Source of the DNA: DATGQT01 sp033720695 | GTDB taxonomy: Bacteria > Bacteroidota > Rhodothermia > Rhodothermales > Rubricoccaceae | Assembly: GCA_033720695.1 (NCBI GenBank) | Contig: JAWWCA010000095.1 | Location: 1-13,799, forward strand | DNA length: 13,799 bases | Reading direction: 5' to 3' | Translations under genes and position numbers: made by a program | The notes under the pieces: model-generated | Seen by the model: the letters and a program-made list of their open reading frames with translations, nothing else | Databases searched by the model: none | Told to the model about the DNA's origin: nothing | In this document: positions 1 through 6,751 of the stretch, piece after piece | How the letters are laid out: each line of letters opens with the position of its first letter | Numbering within the stretch: the first letter of the stretch is position 1

Positions 1-1
1 G

Positions 2-193
2 CCGTCGTCGGTGTCGGTGCGGGTCTTCGACGCGCTCGGGCGGGAGGTCACCGCCGCCTGGTCGGGCGCGCTCGGGGCGGGCCGCCACGCCGTCCCGCTG
101 GAGGCGTCGTCGCTGCCGGCCGGCGTCTACCTCGTGCGGGCCGTGACGGCCGATGGGGAGGTGGCGACGGCCCGCCTCACGCGCCTGGAGTAG
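2..193 (+). CDS. C-terminal end of a T9SS-sorted secreted protein (5' truncated by window edge)
   Basis: The open frame enters from the left edge and stops at TAG 191-193. The 63 visible residues are the end of a Por/T9SS type A sorting domain: a beta-rich stretch (VRVFDALGREV), then LPAGVYLVRA, then a short basic/acidic tail. Such domains are recognised by the T9SS, removed, and leave the protein attached to or released from the cell surface. The peptide matches the end of the Asp-box protein at 4168-5511 with one visible substitution (Ser here, Glu there, codon 8-10) and one silent change at 142. The gene upstream is therefore probably a close paralogue or duplicate of that Asp-box gene, but only the sorting domain is visible, so the catalytic or binding part is unknown. 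The sorting-domain call is solid; the identity of the full protein is inference. Confidence 0.8.
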   Translation, partial: PSSVSVRVFDALGREVTAAWSGALGAGRHAVPLEASSLPAGVYLVRAVTADGEVATARLTRLE

Positions 194-215
194 GCCCGCC
201 GTGCGGACCGCCGGC

Positions 216-277
216 TCACCGCCCGACGGCGTCGTAGAAGCGGTCGAGCGCGCGGTCGAGCTCGAGGAGGTCGCGCG
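216..277 (-). pseudogene. 3'-terminal remnant of the DUF4350 gene
   Basis: Read on the minus strand, this stretch encodes the last 19 residues of the DUF4350 protein (RDLLELDRALDRFYDAVGR) and its TGA stop at 218-216. It is identical base for base to the end of the intact gene at 5534-6751. Upstream on the minus strand the frame breaks at 277, where the sequence changes to unrelated spacer, so no functional gene can be present. It is best read as a fragment carried along in a segmental duplication whose endpoint fell inside the DUF4350 coding region. Confidence 0.85.
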
Positions 278-425
278 CCAGACGAGGTTGCGTGCGTATC
301 CGAGTGCGTCCTCAGGGCAGGCCCGTGGACGAGCAGAGCGTTCTGCCCGATGGGCCGACGAGCCGGTTCTCTTCCGCTCAGGGTGGGAGAATGTGGACGA
401 GCGTCACTTTCGGATTGCGCGGTTT

Positions 426-441
426 CCCCCCCCCCTTTTTT
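426..441 (+). repeat. C10-T6 homopolymer tract
   Basis: Ten consecutive C (426-435) are followed by six T (436-441), 55 bp before the ATG at 497. Poly-C tracts of this length are prone to slipped-strand length change and also to sequencing error. Being noncoding, a length change would alter promoter spacing or leader length rather than reading frame. Confidence 0.9.
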
Positions 442-477
442 GTGACCGCAGCCCCGGCCCGAGACTTCGTGCCTATT

Positions 478-485
478 TACCTTTC
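478..485 (+). promoter_or_regulatory. Weak Bacteroidota-type -7 box (TACCTTTC)
   Basis: TACCTTTC matches the Bacteroidota -7 consensus TAnnTTTG at five of the six fixed positions. No TTTG -33 element is found at the usual 19-21 bp upstream. If used, transcription would start only a few bases before the ATG at 497, giving an almost leaderless mRNA. The lack of a Shine-Dalgarno sequence there is compatible with this. Tentative. Confidence 0.25.
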
Positions 486-496
486 CGAGTCTCGTC

Positions 497-3400
497 ATGC
501 GCTTCTTCTTCCTTCAGATCGCTGCCCTCGTCGTAGCGGCCGTCGTGCTCACCTCGGCTCCCGCCTCGGCGCAGGAACCTCTCGCGGGCGCCTCGTGCGC
601 GCACCCCGAGGACGCCCCCCCCTCGTTCGTCCACCCCCTCTTCCCCGACCACGGCACCCTCAACGCCCTCGTCCTCTTCGTCCAGCACCGCGACGACGAC
701 TTCGAGGACTGCCGCGACCGAACGCAGGTCCTCTACGACGACGACGGCCAGCCCTATCACCCGCAGATCGACGACGACGCGATCTGCTACGCCGGGCCGG
801 ACGGGCCCGCGGCCACGTCATGGACCGACGACGAGGCGACGGAGTGGCCGGCGTACTGGCGCGACGAACCCGGCCGCCCTCTCCCCCTGTACGTCTCGGA
901 TGGGTGGCTCGCCCCGCCGGACGCCACGGAGAACGACTACGTCGAGGGCTCACTCAGCCAGTATTACCACCTCAACTCAGGCGGCGAGTTCAAGCTCCAC
1001 GGGTACGTCTACCCGGAGGTCTACGTCCCCGAGCACGACCGGGACTGGTACCTCGCCAACCCCCAGCCCTTCGAGAACGGTGGCCTCCGCCTCTCGCACG
1101 AGATCCTCCGATCCGCGGGGGTGCAGGCCTTCGTCAATGCGATCCCCAACGCGGCCCAAGTGTTTGACCGCTACCGGAACGGGACGAACCTGACGGTCGG
1201 GGACATCGGCGAGGACGCCCGCGACGGCCTCTTCGACATGATCGTGATGGTGTTCCGGTCCAACCAGCCGTGCCGGGTGGGGGTGTTCCTCGACGACGGC
1301 GTGTGCACAGAGCCCACCGCCAGCGGCGTCGCCTCGCTTGGCACGGACTACCCGCCCTGGAGAAGGGCGGAGTACAACGGGTTCGCGCCCGACCCGCTCT
1401 ACCTCGGTGGTCTCGAGGTGGTGGACAACCACGAGACCGGCTCCGGCGTGTGGTCGGCCGGCGGCGACGCCCGGACGGCGGTGACGCTGACGGCGCACGA
1501 GATCGGGCACCGCCAGCTCTACTACAACCACAGCGACGAGAACTCGTACAGCGTGATGGTCGGCAGCGGCGCGCACCGGCTCGGGATGTTCGGGGCCGCC
1601 GAGCGCCTGAACCTGGGGTGGGCGACGGCCGTCGAGCTGGACCTCGACGCGCTCGCCGACCCGATCACGCCGCTCACCCTGGGCGACACCTTCGAGACCG
1701 GCGAGGTCCTCCTCGTCAAGGAAGGCTCAGAGGACCTGATGACGCTCTTCCAGGCCCGGACCCACGGGAACGTCTGGGACCGCCCGCCCGACGGGACAAA
1801 CGCCGACGGCGACATCGTCGACCTCCACCTCCCGGAGCCGGGCCTCCTCGCCTCCCGGGTCCACCGCTCGTCGTCCGGGTCGTTTACACACTACTGGAAC
1901 CAGAGCCTTGAGAACCACGGCCTCCCGACCCGAACCTGCTTCTTCGACGGGGGCGACGAGCAGCAGTGCGCGTTGGGAGGGCTCTACCCCTTCGCGTTCT
2001 CGCCCGGCGACGCCTTCACGCCGCTCTCCCACGTTCCGCTCAGGCTCACGCGCAATGAGGGGCTCGATGACCGCCTCGCCGTGACCGACATCACGCCCGA
2101 GGGGAGCGGCTTCTCGTTCGACCTCTGGCGGGACTTCCTCGTGAGCCACGCCGCCCCCAAGCGGGTTCAGACCAACTACACCCTCTCCAGAGAGTCCCTC
2201 GCCCGCACTGACGAGTGGACGTTCGGCGGGGACCTCACCTTCGACGACGGGTTCGAGGCGCCACCGCTGGACAACCCTCTGGACGACCCCTCCATCACGC
2301 TCCTCCCGAGCGCTCGGATGATCGTCCCGGCGGGCGTGGACGCGACGCTGCGTGGCGAACCGGGCGACCCGTTCCCGTTCACGGCGGGCGCCGGGGCACG
2401 GCTCCGCATCGCCGGGGAGAGCCTGCTCGGGCGGTACTACGATCTCCCGAGCTTCCGGGCCGAGCACGTGCGCTTCTCGGCCGCCGACGCGAGTGGGTGG
2501 CACGGGATCAACGTCAGCGGCGCCCGCGCCCGCCTCTACGACTCGCGTGTGGAGGGGGTGGTGTGGACCACGGCCCAGCTCCGCAACGCCGCCCTCGCGG
2601 CCTACGACGCCGACCTCATCCTCGACGACGGGTCCCGGATCCTGGGCGCGGAGAACGCCCACGGCCTCCTCGCCGTTGGCGGGACCGTCACCGTCAAGGG
2701 CCAGAGCCAGGTCTTCGAGAACGATGGGGTGGGCGTCGTGGCGAGCGGGGGGGCCGCCGTCACGCTCGAAGAACCCGGCACAGAGGTGGCGCTGAACGGG
2801 CTGGGCGGCGTCGTGGCGACGGGCTACGGCAGCGCGGCCGTCCTCGACCAGGTCTCCGTCGTCAGGAACTTCGGGCCGGGCGTCCACGCCACGGCGGGCG
2901 CCAGCATCGACTTCGTCCCCTCCGCCGTCCTGGGCGAGCGGGTCGTCGTGGACGACAACGGGGGCGGCGTCTCGGCCACGGACAACGGCGTCGTCCGGGC
3001 CGGGATGTGCGCGACGGCGCAGTGCGACCACGCCCCCCACTCGATCGCGGACAACGCGCCGGGCGGCGCCCACTTCGACGCCCGCTCCCTCACGGGCGCC
3101 ACGCTCTTCGCCGAGGGGAACTACTGGGGGGAGCACGTCCAGAGCATCGACGACCTCGTCCTCGTCGGGCTCGGCGACCCGTCGAGCTTCCTCTCGGTCG
3201 AGCCCATCGCGACCACGCCGGGCGCGCGCGTCGGCCCCTCCCTGGGCGACGCGCTGGCGCGGATCGCGGGCGGGGCGCACGCCCGGGGGGCGGGCGAGGC
3301 GGCCGTCGCCCTCATCGCCGAGGCCGAGCGGGCGCTCGACGACGGCGACACGGCGGCGGCCTCGGCCCTCGTCGTCGAGGCCCTCACCGGCGTCGCCGCC

Positions 3401-4162
3401 GACACCGCCGCGACGGAGGCGGACCACCGCGCCGCCTTCGGCGGGGCCGGGCGCTTCCTCACGCTCGCGCAGCCGGCCGACGTCGTCGGCTGGCTCGGCG
3501 ACCGGGCCGCCGAGGGGGGCGCGCTCCGGCCGTGGGCGCTCCGCACGCTCACCGTGGCCTGGGCCTCAGCCGGCGAGGAGGCCGAGGCCGAGACGACGGC
3601 CGAGGCGCTCGTGGCCGAGCACCCGGCCGACGAGCACGGCCGGATGGGGCACGGCGCGCTCGTCCGCCTCGCCACCGCCGCCGCCGACGAGGCCGGCGCG
3701 CTCGGGCACCTCGAAGCGATGGCGGGGGCGTTCCCCGACGCCGAGGCGACGGTCGAGGCGGCCTCCGTGGTGGCCGCGGCGTTCCCCGAGGCCGACGTCG
3801 AGGGCGTGCTGAACGGGGCCGGCGGCCGCGTGGCGGGGCCGGTGGCCGAGGCCGTCCCGGCGGCCGTCGCCGTGCCGGCGTCGTTCCTCGTGGCCGACGT
3901 GCGGCCGAACCCGTCCGGCGCCGGCCGCGAGCAGGCCGTGCTGCCGGTCACGCTCTCGGCCGAGGCCTACGTCGAGGCCGTCGTCTACGACGCGCGGGGC
4001 CGCCGGCTCGGGCTCGTCCACGCGAACCGGCTGGGGGCGGGCGCGCACGCGCTCCCGCTGGGGACGTGGTCCCTCCCCTCCGGCGTCTACGTCGTCCACG
4101 TCACCGCCCGCGACGGCGCGGGTCCGCGCGTGGCCGTCCGCCGCTTCACCGTCGTCCGGTAG
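497..4162 (+). CDS. Secreted M6-like metalloprotease / beta-helix protein with T9SS sorting domain
   Basis: 1221 residues. A signal peptide (residues 1 to about 26, ending ASA-QE) supports the ATG at 497; there is no Shine-Dalgarno sequence. The N-terminal half contains HEIGH at 334-338, with His345 and Asp347 nearby, then SVMVGSG (Met354) and AERLNLGWA. This order resembles M6/immune-inhibitor-A peptidases (HExxH, Met-turn, then a conserved xLGW). The third zinc-ligand position (344) is Asn rather than the expected Asp/His, with His345 shifted by one, so activity is uncertain. Residues about 600-900 have Gly/Val/Asp-rich rungs ending in GNYWGE, like a right-handed parallel beta-helix. About 915-1105 is Ala/Glu-rich and helical (TPR-like). 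About 1132-1221 is a T9SS type A sorting domain (RPNPSGAG ... LPSGVYVVHV). The protein is probably exported to the cell surface and may cleave or bind proteins or glycans. It ends 5 bp before the next gene, probably in one transcript. Confidence 0.8.
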   Translation: MRFFFLQIAALVVAAVVLTSAPASAQEPLAGASCAHPEDAPPSFVHPLFPDHGTLNALVLFVQHRDDDFEDCRDRTQVLYDDDGQPYHPQIDDDAICYAGPDGPAATSWTDDEATEWPAYWRDEPGRPLPLYVSDGWLAPPDATENDYVEGSLSQYYHLNSGGEFKLHGYVYPEVYVPEHDRDWYLANPQPFENGGLRLSHEILRSAGVQAFVNAIPNAAQVFDRYRNGTNLTVGDIGEDARDGLFDMIVMVFRSNQPCRVGVFLDDGVCTEPTASGVASLGTDYPPWRRAEYNGFAPDPLYLGGLEVVDNHETGSGVWSAGGDARTAVTLTAHEIGHRQLYYNHSDENSYSVMVGSGAHRLGMFGAAERLNLGWATAVELDLDALADPITPLTLGDTFETGEVLLVKEGSEDLMTLFQARTHGNVWDRPPDGTNADGDIVDLHLPEPGLLASRVHRSSSGSFTHYWNQSLENHGLPTRTCFFDGGDEQQCALGGLYPFAFSPGDAFTPLSHVPLRLTRNEGLDDRLAVTDITPEGSGFSFDLWRDFLVSHAAPKRVQTNYTLSRESLARTDEWTFGGDLTFDDGFEAPPLDNPLDDPSITLLPSARMIVPAGVDATLRGEPGDPFPFTAGAGARLRIAGESLLGRYYDLPSFRAEHVRFSAADASGWHGINVSGARARLYDSRVEGVVWTTAQLRNAALAAYDADLILDDGSRILGAENAHGLLAVGGTVTVKGQSQVFENDGVGVVASGGAAVTLEEPGTEVALNGLGGVVATGYGSAAVLDQVSVVRNFGPGVHATAGASIDFVPSAVLGERVVVDDNGGGVSATDNGVVRAGMCATAQCDHAPHSIADNAPGGAHFDARSLTGATLFAEGNYWGEHVQSIDDLVLVGLGDPSSFLSVEPIATTPGARVGPSLGDALARIAGGAHARGAGEAAVALIAEAERALDDGDTAAASALVVEALTGVAADTAATEADHRAAFGGAGRFLTLAQPADVVGWLGDRAAEGGALRPWALRTLTVAWASAGEEAEAETTAEALVAEHPADEHGRMGHGALVRLATAAADEAGALGHLEAMAGAFPDAEATVEAASVVAAAFPEADVEGVLNGAGGRVAGPVAEAVPAAVAVPASFLVADVRPNPSGAGREQAVLPVTLSAEAYVEAVVYDARGRRLGLVHANRLGAGAHALPLGTWSLPSGVYVVHVTARDGAGPRVAVRRFTVVR

Positions 4163-4167
4163 CCCCC

Positions 4168-5511
4168 ATGCGCCGCCTCTTCCTCCTCGCCGCCCTCCTC
4201 GCGCTCGCGCTGCCCCCGGCCGCGCGGGCGCAGGGCGGCTCCGACGGCGAGCTGACCTGGGCCCGCGTCGGGGACCGACCCGTCAACCCCGACGCCCTCA
4301 CCTTCGACGGGGCCGGCGCGCTCTACGCCGCCGACGGCGTCCGCGTCTACCGCCTCGACCTCTCGGGCGGGCTCCCCGGCGTGTGGGAGCTCCGGAACGA
4401 CGACATCTTCGACGACGCCATGATCGGGCTCGGGGCCGACACCCTCATCACCACCCTCCACCCCCTCACGGACCGCTCGACCGACGGGGGGTGGACCTGG
4501 GCGCGAGTCTACGACAGCGGCGGCGGGGAGTTCAGCCTCCACGAGGCCCCCGCCGACACCCCCTTCGCCGGGCAGGTCTTCATCGGGCGGCGCCCCGTGG
4601 CCGCCTCGCTCGACCGCGGCGCGACGTGGGAGGGGCGGGGGGACCTCGACGACGCCAACGGGTTCGCCCAGTCCGTCCTCGCCCTCCCCTCCGGCCGCCT
4701 CGTCGCCGCCGCCGCCTGGGGCGCGGCCTACTCCGACGACGGGGGCTGGACGTGGCACACCTCCTCGCTCTGGGCCTACGGCCAGACCCTCTGCGACCTC
4801 CTCGCGCGCGTGGACGGCCCCACCGGCGGCGACCGCGTCCTCGTCCGCTGCGTCGACCAGACCCTCCCCCACGCCCGCGTCTGGCACAGCGACGACGAGG
4901 GGGAGACGTGGGGGCCCGAGGACGGCGTCCCCCTCCCCGACATCGACTCCGGCGTGGGGCGGGGGAGCCCGGCGGGGCTGTGGTCGCTCGGGGGGCGGCG
5001 CGCGCTCACGGTGCGGGGGCGGGGCTCCGTCTACGGGACCGAGGACGGGGGCGAGACGTGGGCGCGCGTGGGGGTGGTGCCCGGCCTCAACGACATCACG
5101 TTCGTGAGCACCTCGGTGGTGGGGCCGGACGGCCGGCTCTACGTCGGCGTGCTCCAGATCGGGCCGGACTCCGACGACGCGTGGGTGTACCGGACGCAGC
5201 AGCTCGTGGCCGAGCCGGTGGCGGCCGAGCCGGCCCCAGCGGCGGCGCCGGGGCTCGCGCTCTCGATCCGGCCGAACCCAGCGGCGGGCGCGGCCGAGGT
5301 CGCGCTCGTGCTCGCGCGGCCGTCGGAGGTGTCGGTGCGGGTCTTCGACGCGCTCGGGCGGGAGGTCACCGCCGCCTGGTCGGGCGCGCTCGGGGCGGGC
5401 CGCCACGCCGTCCCGCTGGAGGCGTCGTCGCTGCCGGCCGGCGTCTACCTCGTGCGGGCGGTGACGGCCGATGGGGAGGTGGCGACGGCCCGCCTCACGC
5501 GCCTGGAGTAG
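4168..5511 (+). CDS. Secreted Asp-box (BNR/sialidase-like propeller) protein with T9SS sorting domain
   Basis: 447 residues. The ATG at 4168 is chosen because it begins a clear signal peptide (MRRLFLLAALLALALPPAARA-QG) and lies 5 bp after the stop of the preceding gene. Five Asp-box motifs (S/T-x-D-x-G-x-T-W) are visible: 104-111 STDGGWTW, 147-154 SLDRGATW, 189-196 SDDGGWTW, 241-248 SDDEGETW and 291-298 TEDGGETW. They indicate a beta-propeller of the BNR/VPS10/photosystem-stability-factor type. I see none of the catalytic features that would prove a sialidase, so 'exo-alpha-sialidase', as such proteins are often labelled, should not be assumed. Residues about 362-447 are a T9SS type A sorting domain (SIRPNPAAG ... 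LPAGVYLVRA). The last 193 bp of the gene lie inside the 277-bp repeat shared with 1-277. Likely co-transcribed with the upstream protease gene and delivered to the surface by the same secretion system. Confidence 0.85.
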   Translation: MRRLFLLAALLALALPPAARAQGGSDGELTWARVGDRPVNPDALTFDGAGALYAADGVRVYRLDLSGGLPGVWELRNDDIFDDAMIGLGADTLITTLHPLTDRSTDGGWTWARVYDSGGGEFSLHEAPADTPFAGQVFIGRRPVAASLDRGATWEGRGDLDDANGFAQSVLALPSGRLVAAAAWGAAYSDDGGWTWHTSSLWAYGQTLCDLLARVDGPTGGDRVLVRCVDQTLPHARVWHSDDEGETWGPEDGVPLPDIDSGVGRGSPAGLWSLGGRRALTVRGRGSVYGTEDGGETWARVGVVPGLNDITFVSTSVVGPDGRLYVGVLQIGPDSDDAWVYRTQQLVAEPVAAEPAPAAAPGLALSIRPNPAAGAAEVALVLARPSEVSVRVFDALGREVTAAWSGALGAGRHAVPLEASSLPAGVYLVRAVTADGEVATARLTRLE

Positions 5512-5595
5512 GCCCGCCGTGCGGACCGCCGGCTCACCGCCCGACGGCGTCGTAGAAGCGGTCGAGCGCGCGGTCGAGCTCGAGGAGGTCGCGCG
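5319..5595 (+). repeat. Right copy of the 277-bp near-perfect direct repeat
   Basis: This copy matches 1-277 at an offset of 5318 bp with three mismatches. It covers the last 64 codons of the Asp-box gene, the 22-bp convergent gap and the last 19 codons plus stop of the DUF4350 gene. Here both flanking genes are intact, so this copy occupies the original gene junction, whereas the left copy is interrupted at 277. The segment from 278 to 5595 therefore has the dimensions of one duplication unit (5318 bp). Confidence 0.95.
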
Positions 5596-6751
5596 GCTCG
5601 GGCGCCCGCGTCCGGTCGAGGCGGCGGAAGCGCGCGAAGAGGGCGGCCACCTGCCTCTCCGGCAGCCCGCTCCGCTGCACCACGCGCCGCTCGGTCGCCT
5701 CGTCCAGGCCCACGTCGTCGAGGTGGAGGCGGACGCGGAGGCGGTCGAGGAAGGTGCGCCGCCGCCGCGCCACGAGCGCCCGGCGGTCGCCCTGCTGCCA
5801 GTAGAGCCGCCCCACAGTCTCGACGAAGCCGACGAGCGCGTTCGGCGGCGGCGCCACGACGGGCACGGGCCGCTGCCACCGCCGCCCGCGAAAGAGCACG
5901 AACAGGACCGTGCCGAGGGCGACGAGCCCGTAGGCCCACCGCAGGGGCGGCGACTGGAGCACCACGCGCAGGGGCGTCCGCGCCTCGGCCCGGAATGGCT
6001 TGTGGTAGTCGTCCCACAGGACGGGCTGGCGGGGGACGTACCCGAGCACGCCGCCGAGGTAGGCGGCCGCGTCGCCCTCGCCGACGAGCGCGGCGTTCGT
6101 GAACGCGAGCGGCGTCGAGAGGAGGAGGACCTGGCCCTCGCCCACCCGGACGCGGACGAACGTGGCGAGGGAGTCGCCGTCGAGGCCGAGGACGGTGGTC
6201 CGCTCGGGGTCGAGGCCCTCGATGTCGAAGCGGGCGACGGCGAGAGGGAAGCGGTAGCCCGCGCCGCCGGGCGCCCGGAGGGCGGGGCTCGTGAGGTGGA
6301 GGAGGCTGTCGCGCCCGTCGCCGAACCCGTTCCAGGCGTAGACGAGCCCCCACGGCTCGGCCTCGGCCGCTGCGCGGGGCCGCCCGAGCGAGTCGGCCAG
6401 CGGCCCCGCCACCTCGTCGGCCGCGACGCCGACGGTCCCGCCGCGCGCGGCGAAGCGGAGGAGGCGGTGCGCCTCGGCCTCGTCCGGCGCGAAGGCGTCG
6501 GTGAGGAAGAGGTAGGTGAGGTCGGTCCTCGACGAGTCGGCGAGGCGGAGGAAGGGCGGGTCGAGGACGGGCGTGACGGGCGCCCCCACCCAGTCGGCGA
6601 GGAGGGTGTAGAAGACCTCGGTGCCGAGGGGCTGCGGCGAGGCCCGCTCGTAGGTGGGCCGCCAGTCCGGCGGCGTCGGCTGCAGCGCCACGAAGACGAC
6701 GAAGGCGGCGGCGAGGAGGCCGACGAGGAGGAGCGGGAGGCGGCTCGTCAT
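5534..6751 (-). CDS. DUF4350 domain membrane protein
   Basis: 405 residues. One membrane segment lies at the N-terminus (about residues 5-24) and a second at about 269-287 (WAYGLVALGTVLFVLF), followed by a basic FRGRRW and a charged, helical C-terminal cytoplasmic tail. The region between the helices fits DUF4350: a GTEVFYTLLADW start, a segment on what to do with a component 'LLRFAARGGTVGVAADE', and a later GEGQVLLLSTPLAFTNAAL. These resemble the Rossmann-like GATase-type fold reported for this family, with the GGTV and GQV strands. No enzymatic activity is established. The start overlaps the stop of the DUF4129 gene in ATGA (6748-6751), so translation is probably coupled. In many bacteria DUF4350 proteins are encoded with MoxR ATPase, DUF58 and DUF4129 genes; MoxR and DUF58 are not in this window. 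The stop faces the Asp-box gene across 22 bp. Confidence 0.8.
   Translation of the reverse strand: MTSRLPLLLVGLLAAAFVVFVALQPTPPDWRPTYERASPQPLGTEVFYTLLADWVGAPVTPVLDPPFLRLADSSRTDLTYLFLTDAFAPDEAEAHRLLRFAARGGTVGVAADEVAGPLADSLGRPRAAAEAEPWGLVYAWNGFGDGRDSLLHLTSPALRAPGGAGYRFPLAVARFDIEGLDPERTTVLGLDGDSLATFVRVRVGEGQVLLLSTPLAFTNAALVGEGDAAAYLGGVLGYVPRQPVLWDDYHKPFRAEARTPLRVVLQSPPLRWAYGLVALGTVLFVLFRGRRWQRPVPVVAPPPNALVGFVETVGRLYWQQGDRRALVARRRRTFLDRLRVRLHLDDVGLDEATERRVVQRSGLPERQVAALFARFRRLDRTRAPEPRDLLELDRALDRFYDAVGR

Larger units (their letters stand above)
1..277 (+). repeat. Left copy of a 277-bp near-perfect direct repeat
   Basis: Positions 1-277 align without gaps to 5319-5595 (offset 5318). I find three mismatches: 8 and 9 (TC versus GA, changing Ser to Glu) and 142 (C versus G, silent). 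Identity ends sharply at 277/5595, where this copy continues CCAGACG and the other GCTCGGG. The left end is hidden by the window edge, so the true repeat may be longer. The repeat spans the tail of a secreted-protein gene, the 22-bp convergent gap and the 3' end of the opposing DUF4350 gene. Confidence 0.95.
278..496. other. Lower-GC intergenic spacer upstream of the metalloprotease gene
   Basis: No convincing gene lies between the repeat junction and the start at 497. Base composition drops (about 61% G+C over 361-480 by my count) compared with the markedly higher G+C of the flanking genes. The short frames crossing it have no recognisable domain. Visible structure: inverted 6-bp arms GGGCAG (315-320) and CTGCCC (343-348), a C10-T6 run at 426-441, and a weak promoter-like box at 478-485. 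This spacer should contain the promoter of the two-gene secreted-protein unit that follows. Confidence 0.6.

Noticed and set aside
315..348. Inverted arms GGGCAG / CTGCCC in the spacer
   Set aside because: Six-base arms 22 bp apart are expected by chance at this GC content; not enough for a hairpin or insertion-element end.
1727..3427. Long minus-strand open frame of 566 codons opposite the metalloprotease gene
   Set aside because: Its translation is low-complexity Arg/Gly/Val/Glu without domains, as expected for an antisense frame in high-GC DNA; the plus-strand protein has a signal peptide, protease motif and sorting domain.
2215..4167. Upstream extension of the Asp-box gene frame
   Set aside because: The extension is Arg-rich nonsense overlapping the preceding gene; the signal peptide at 4168 marks the true start.
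4087..5406. 439-codon minus-strand open frame opposite the Asp-box gene
   Set aside because: Composition is Arg/Gly/Val/Pro-rich with no recognisable domain; Asp-box periodicity is on the plus strand.
5512..5560. Possible terminator hairpin between the convergent Asp-box and DUF4350 genes
   Set aside because: Only short, bulged GC stems can be drawn in this GC-rich DNA, they extend into coding sequence, and no T-tract follows.
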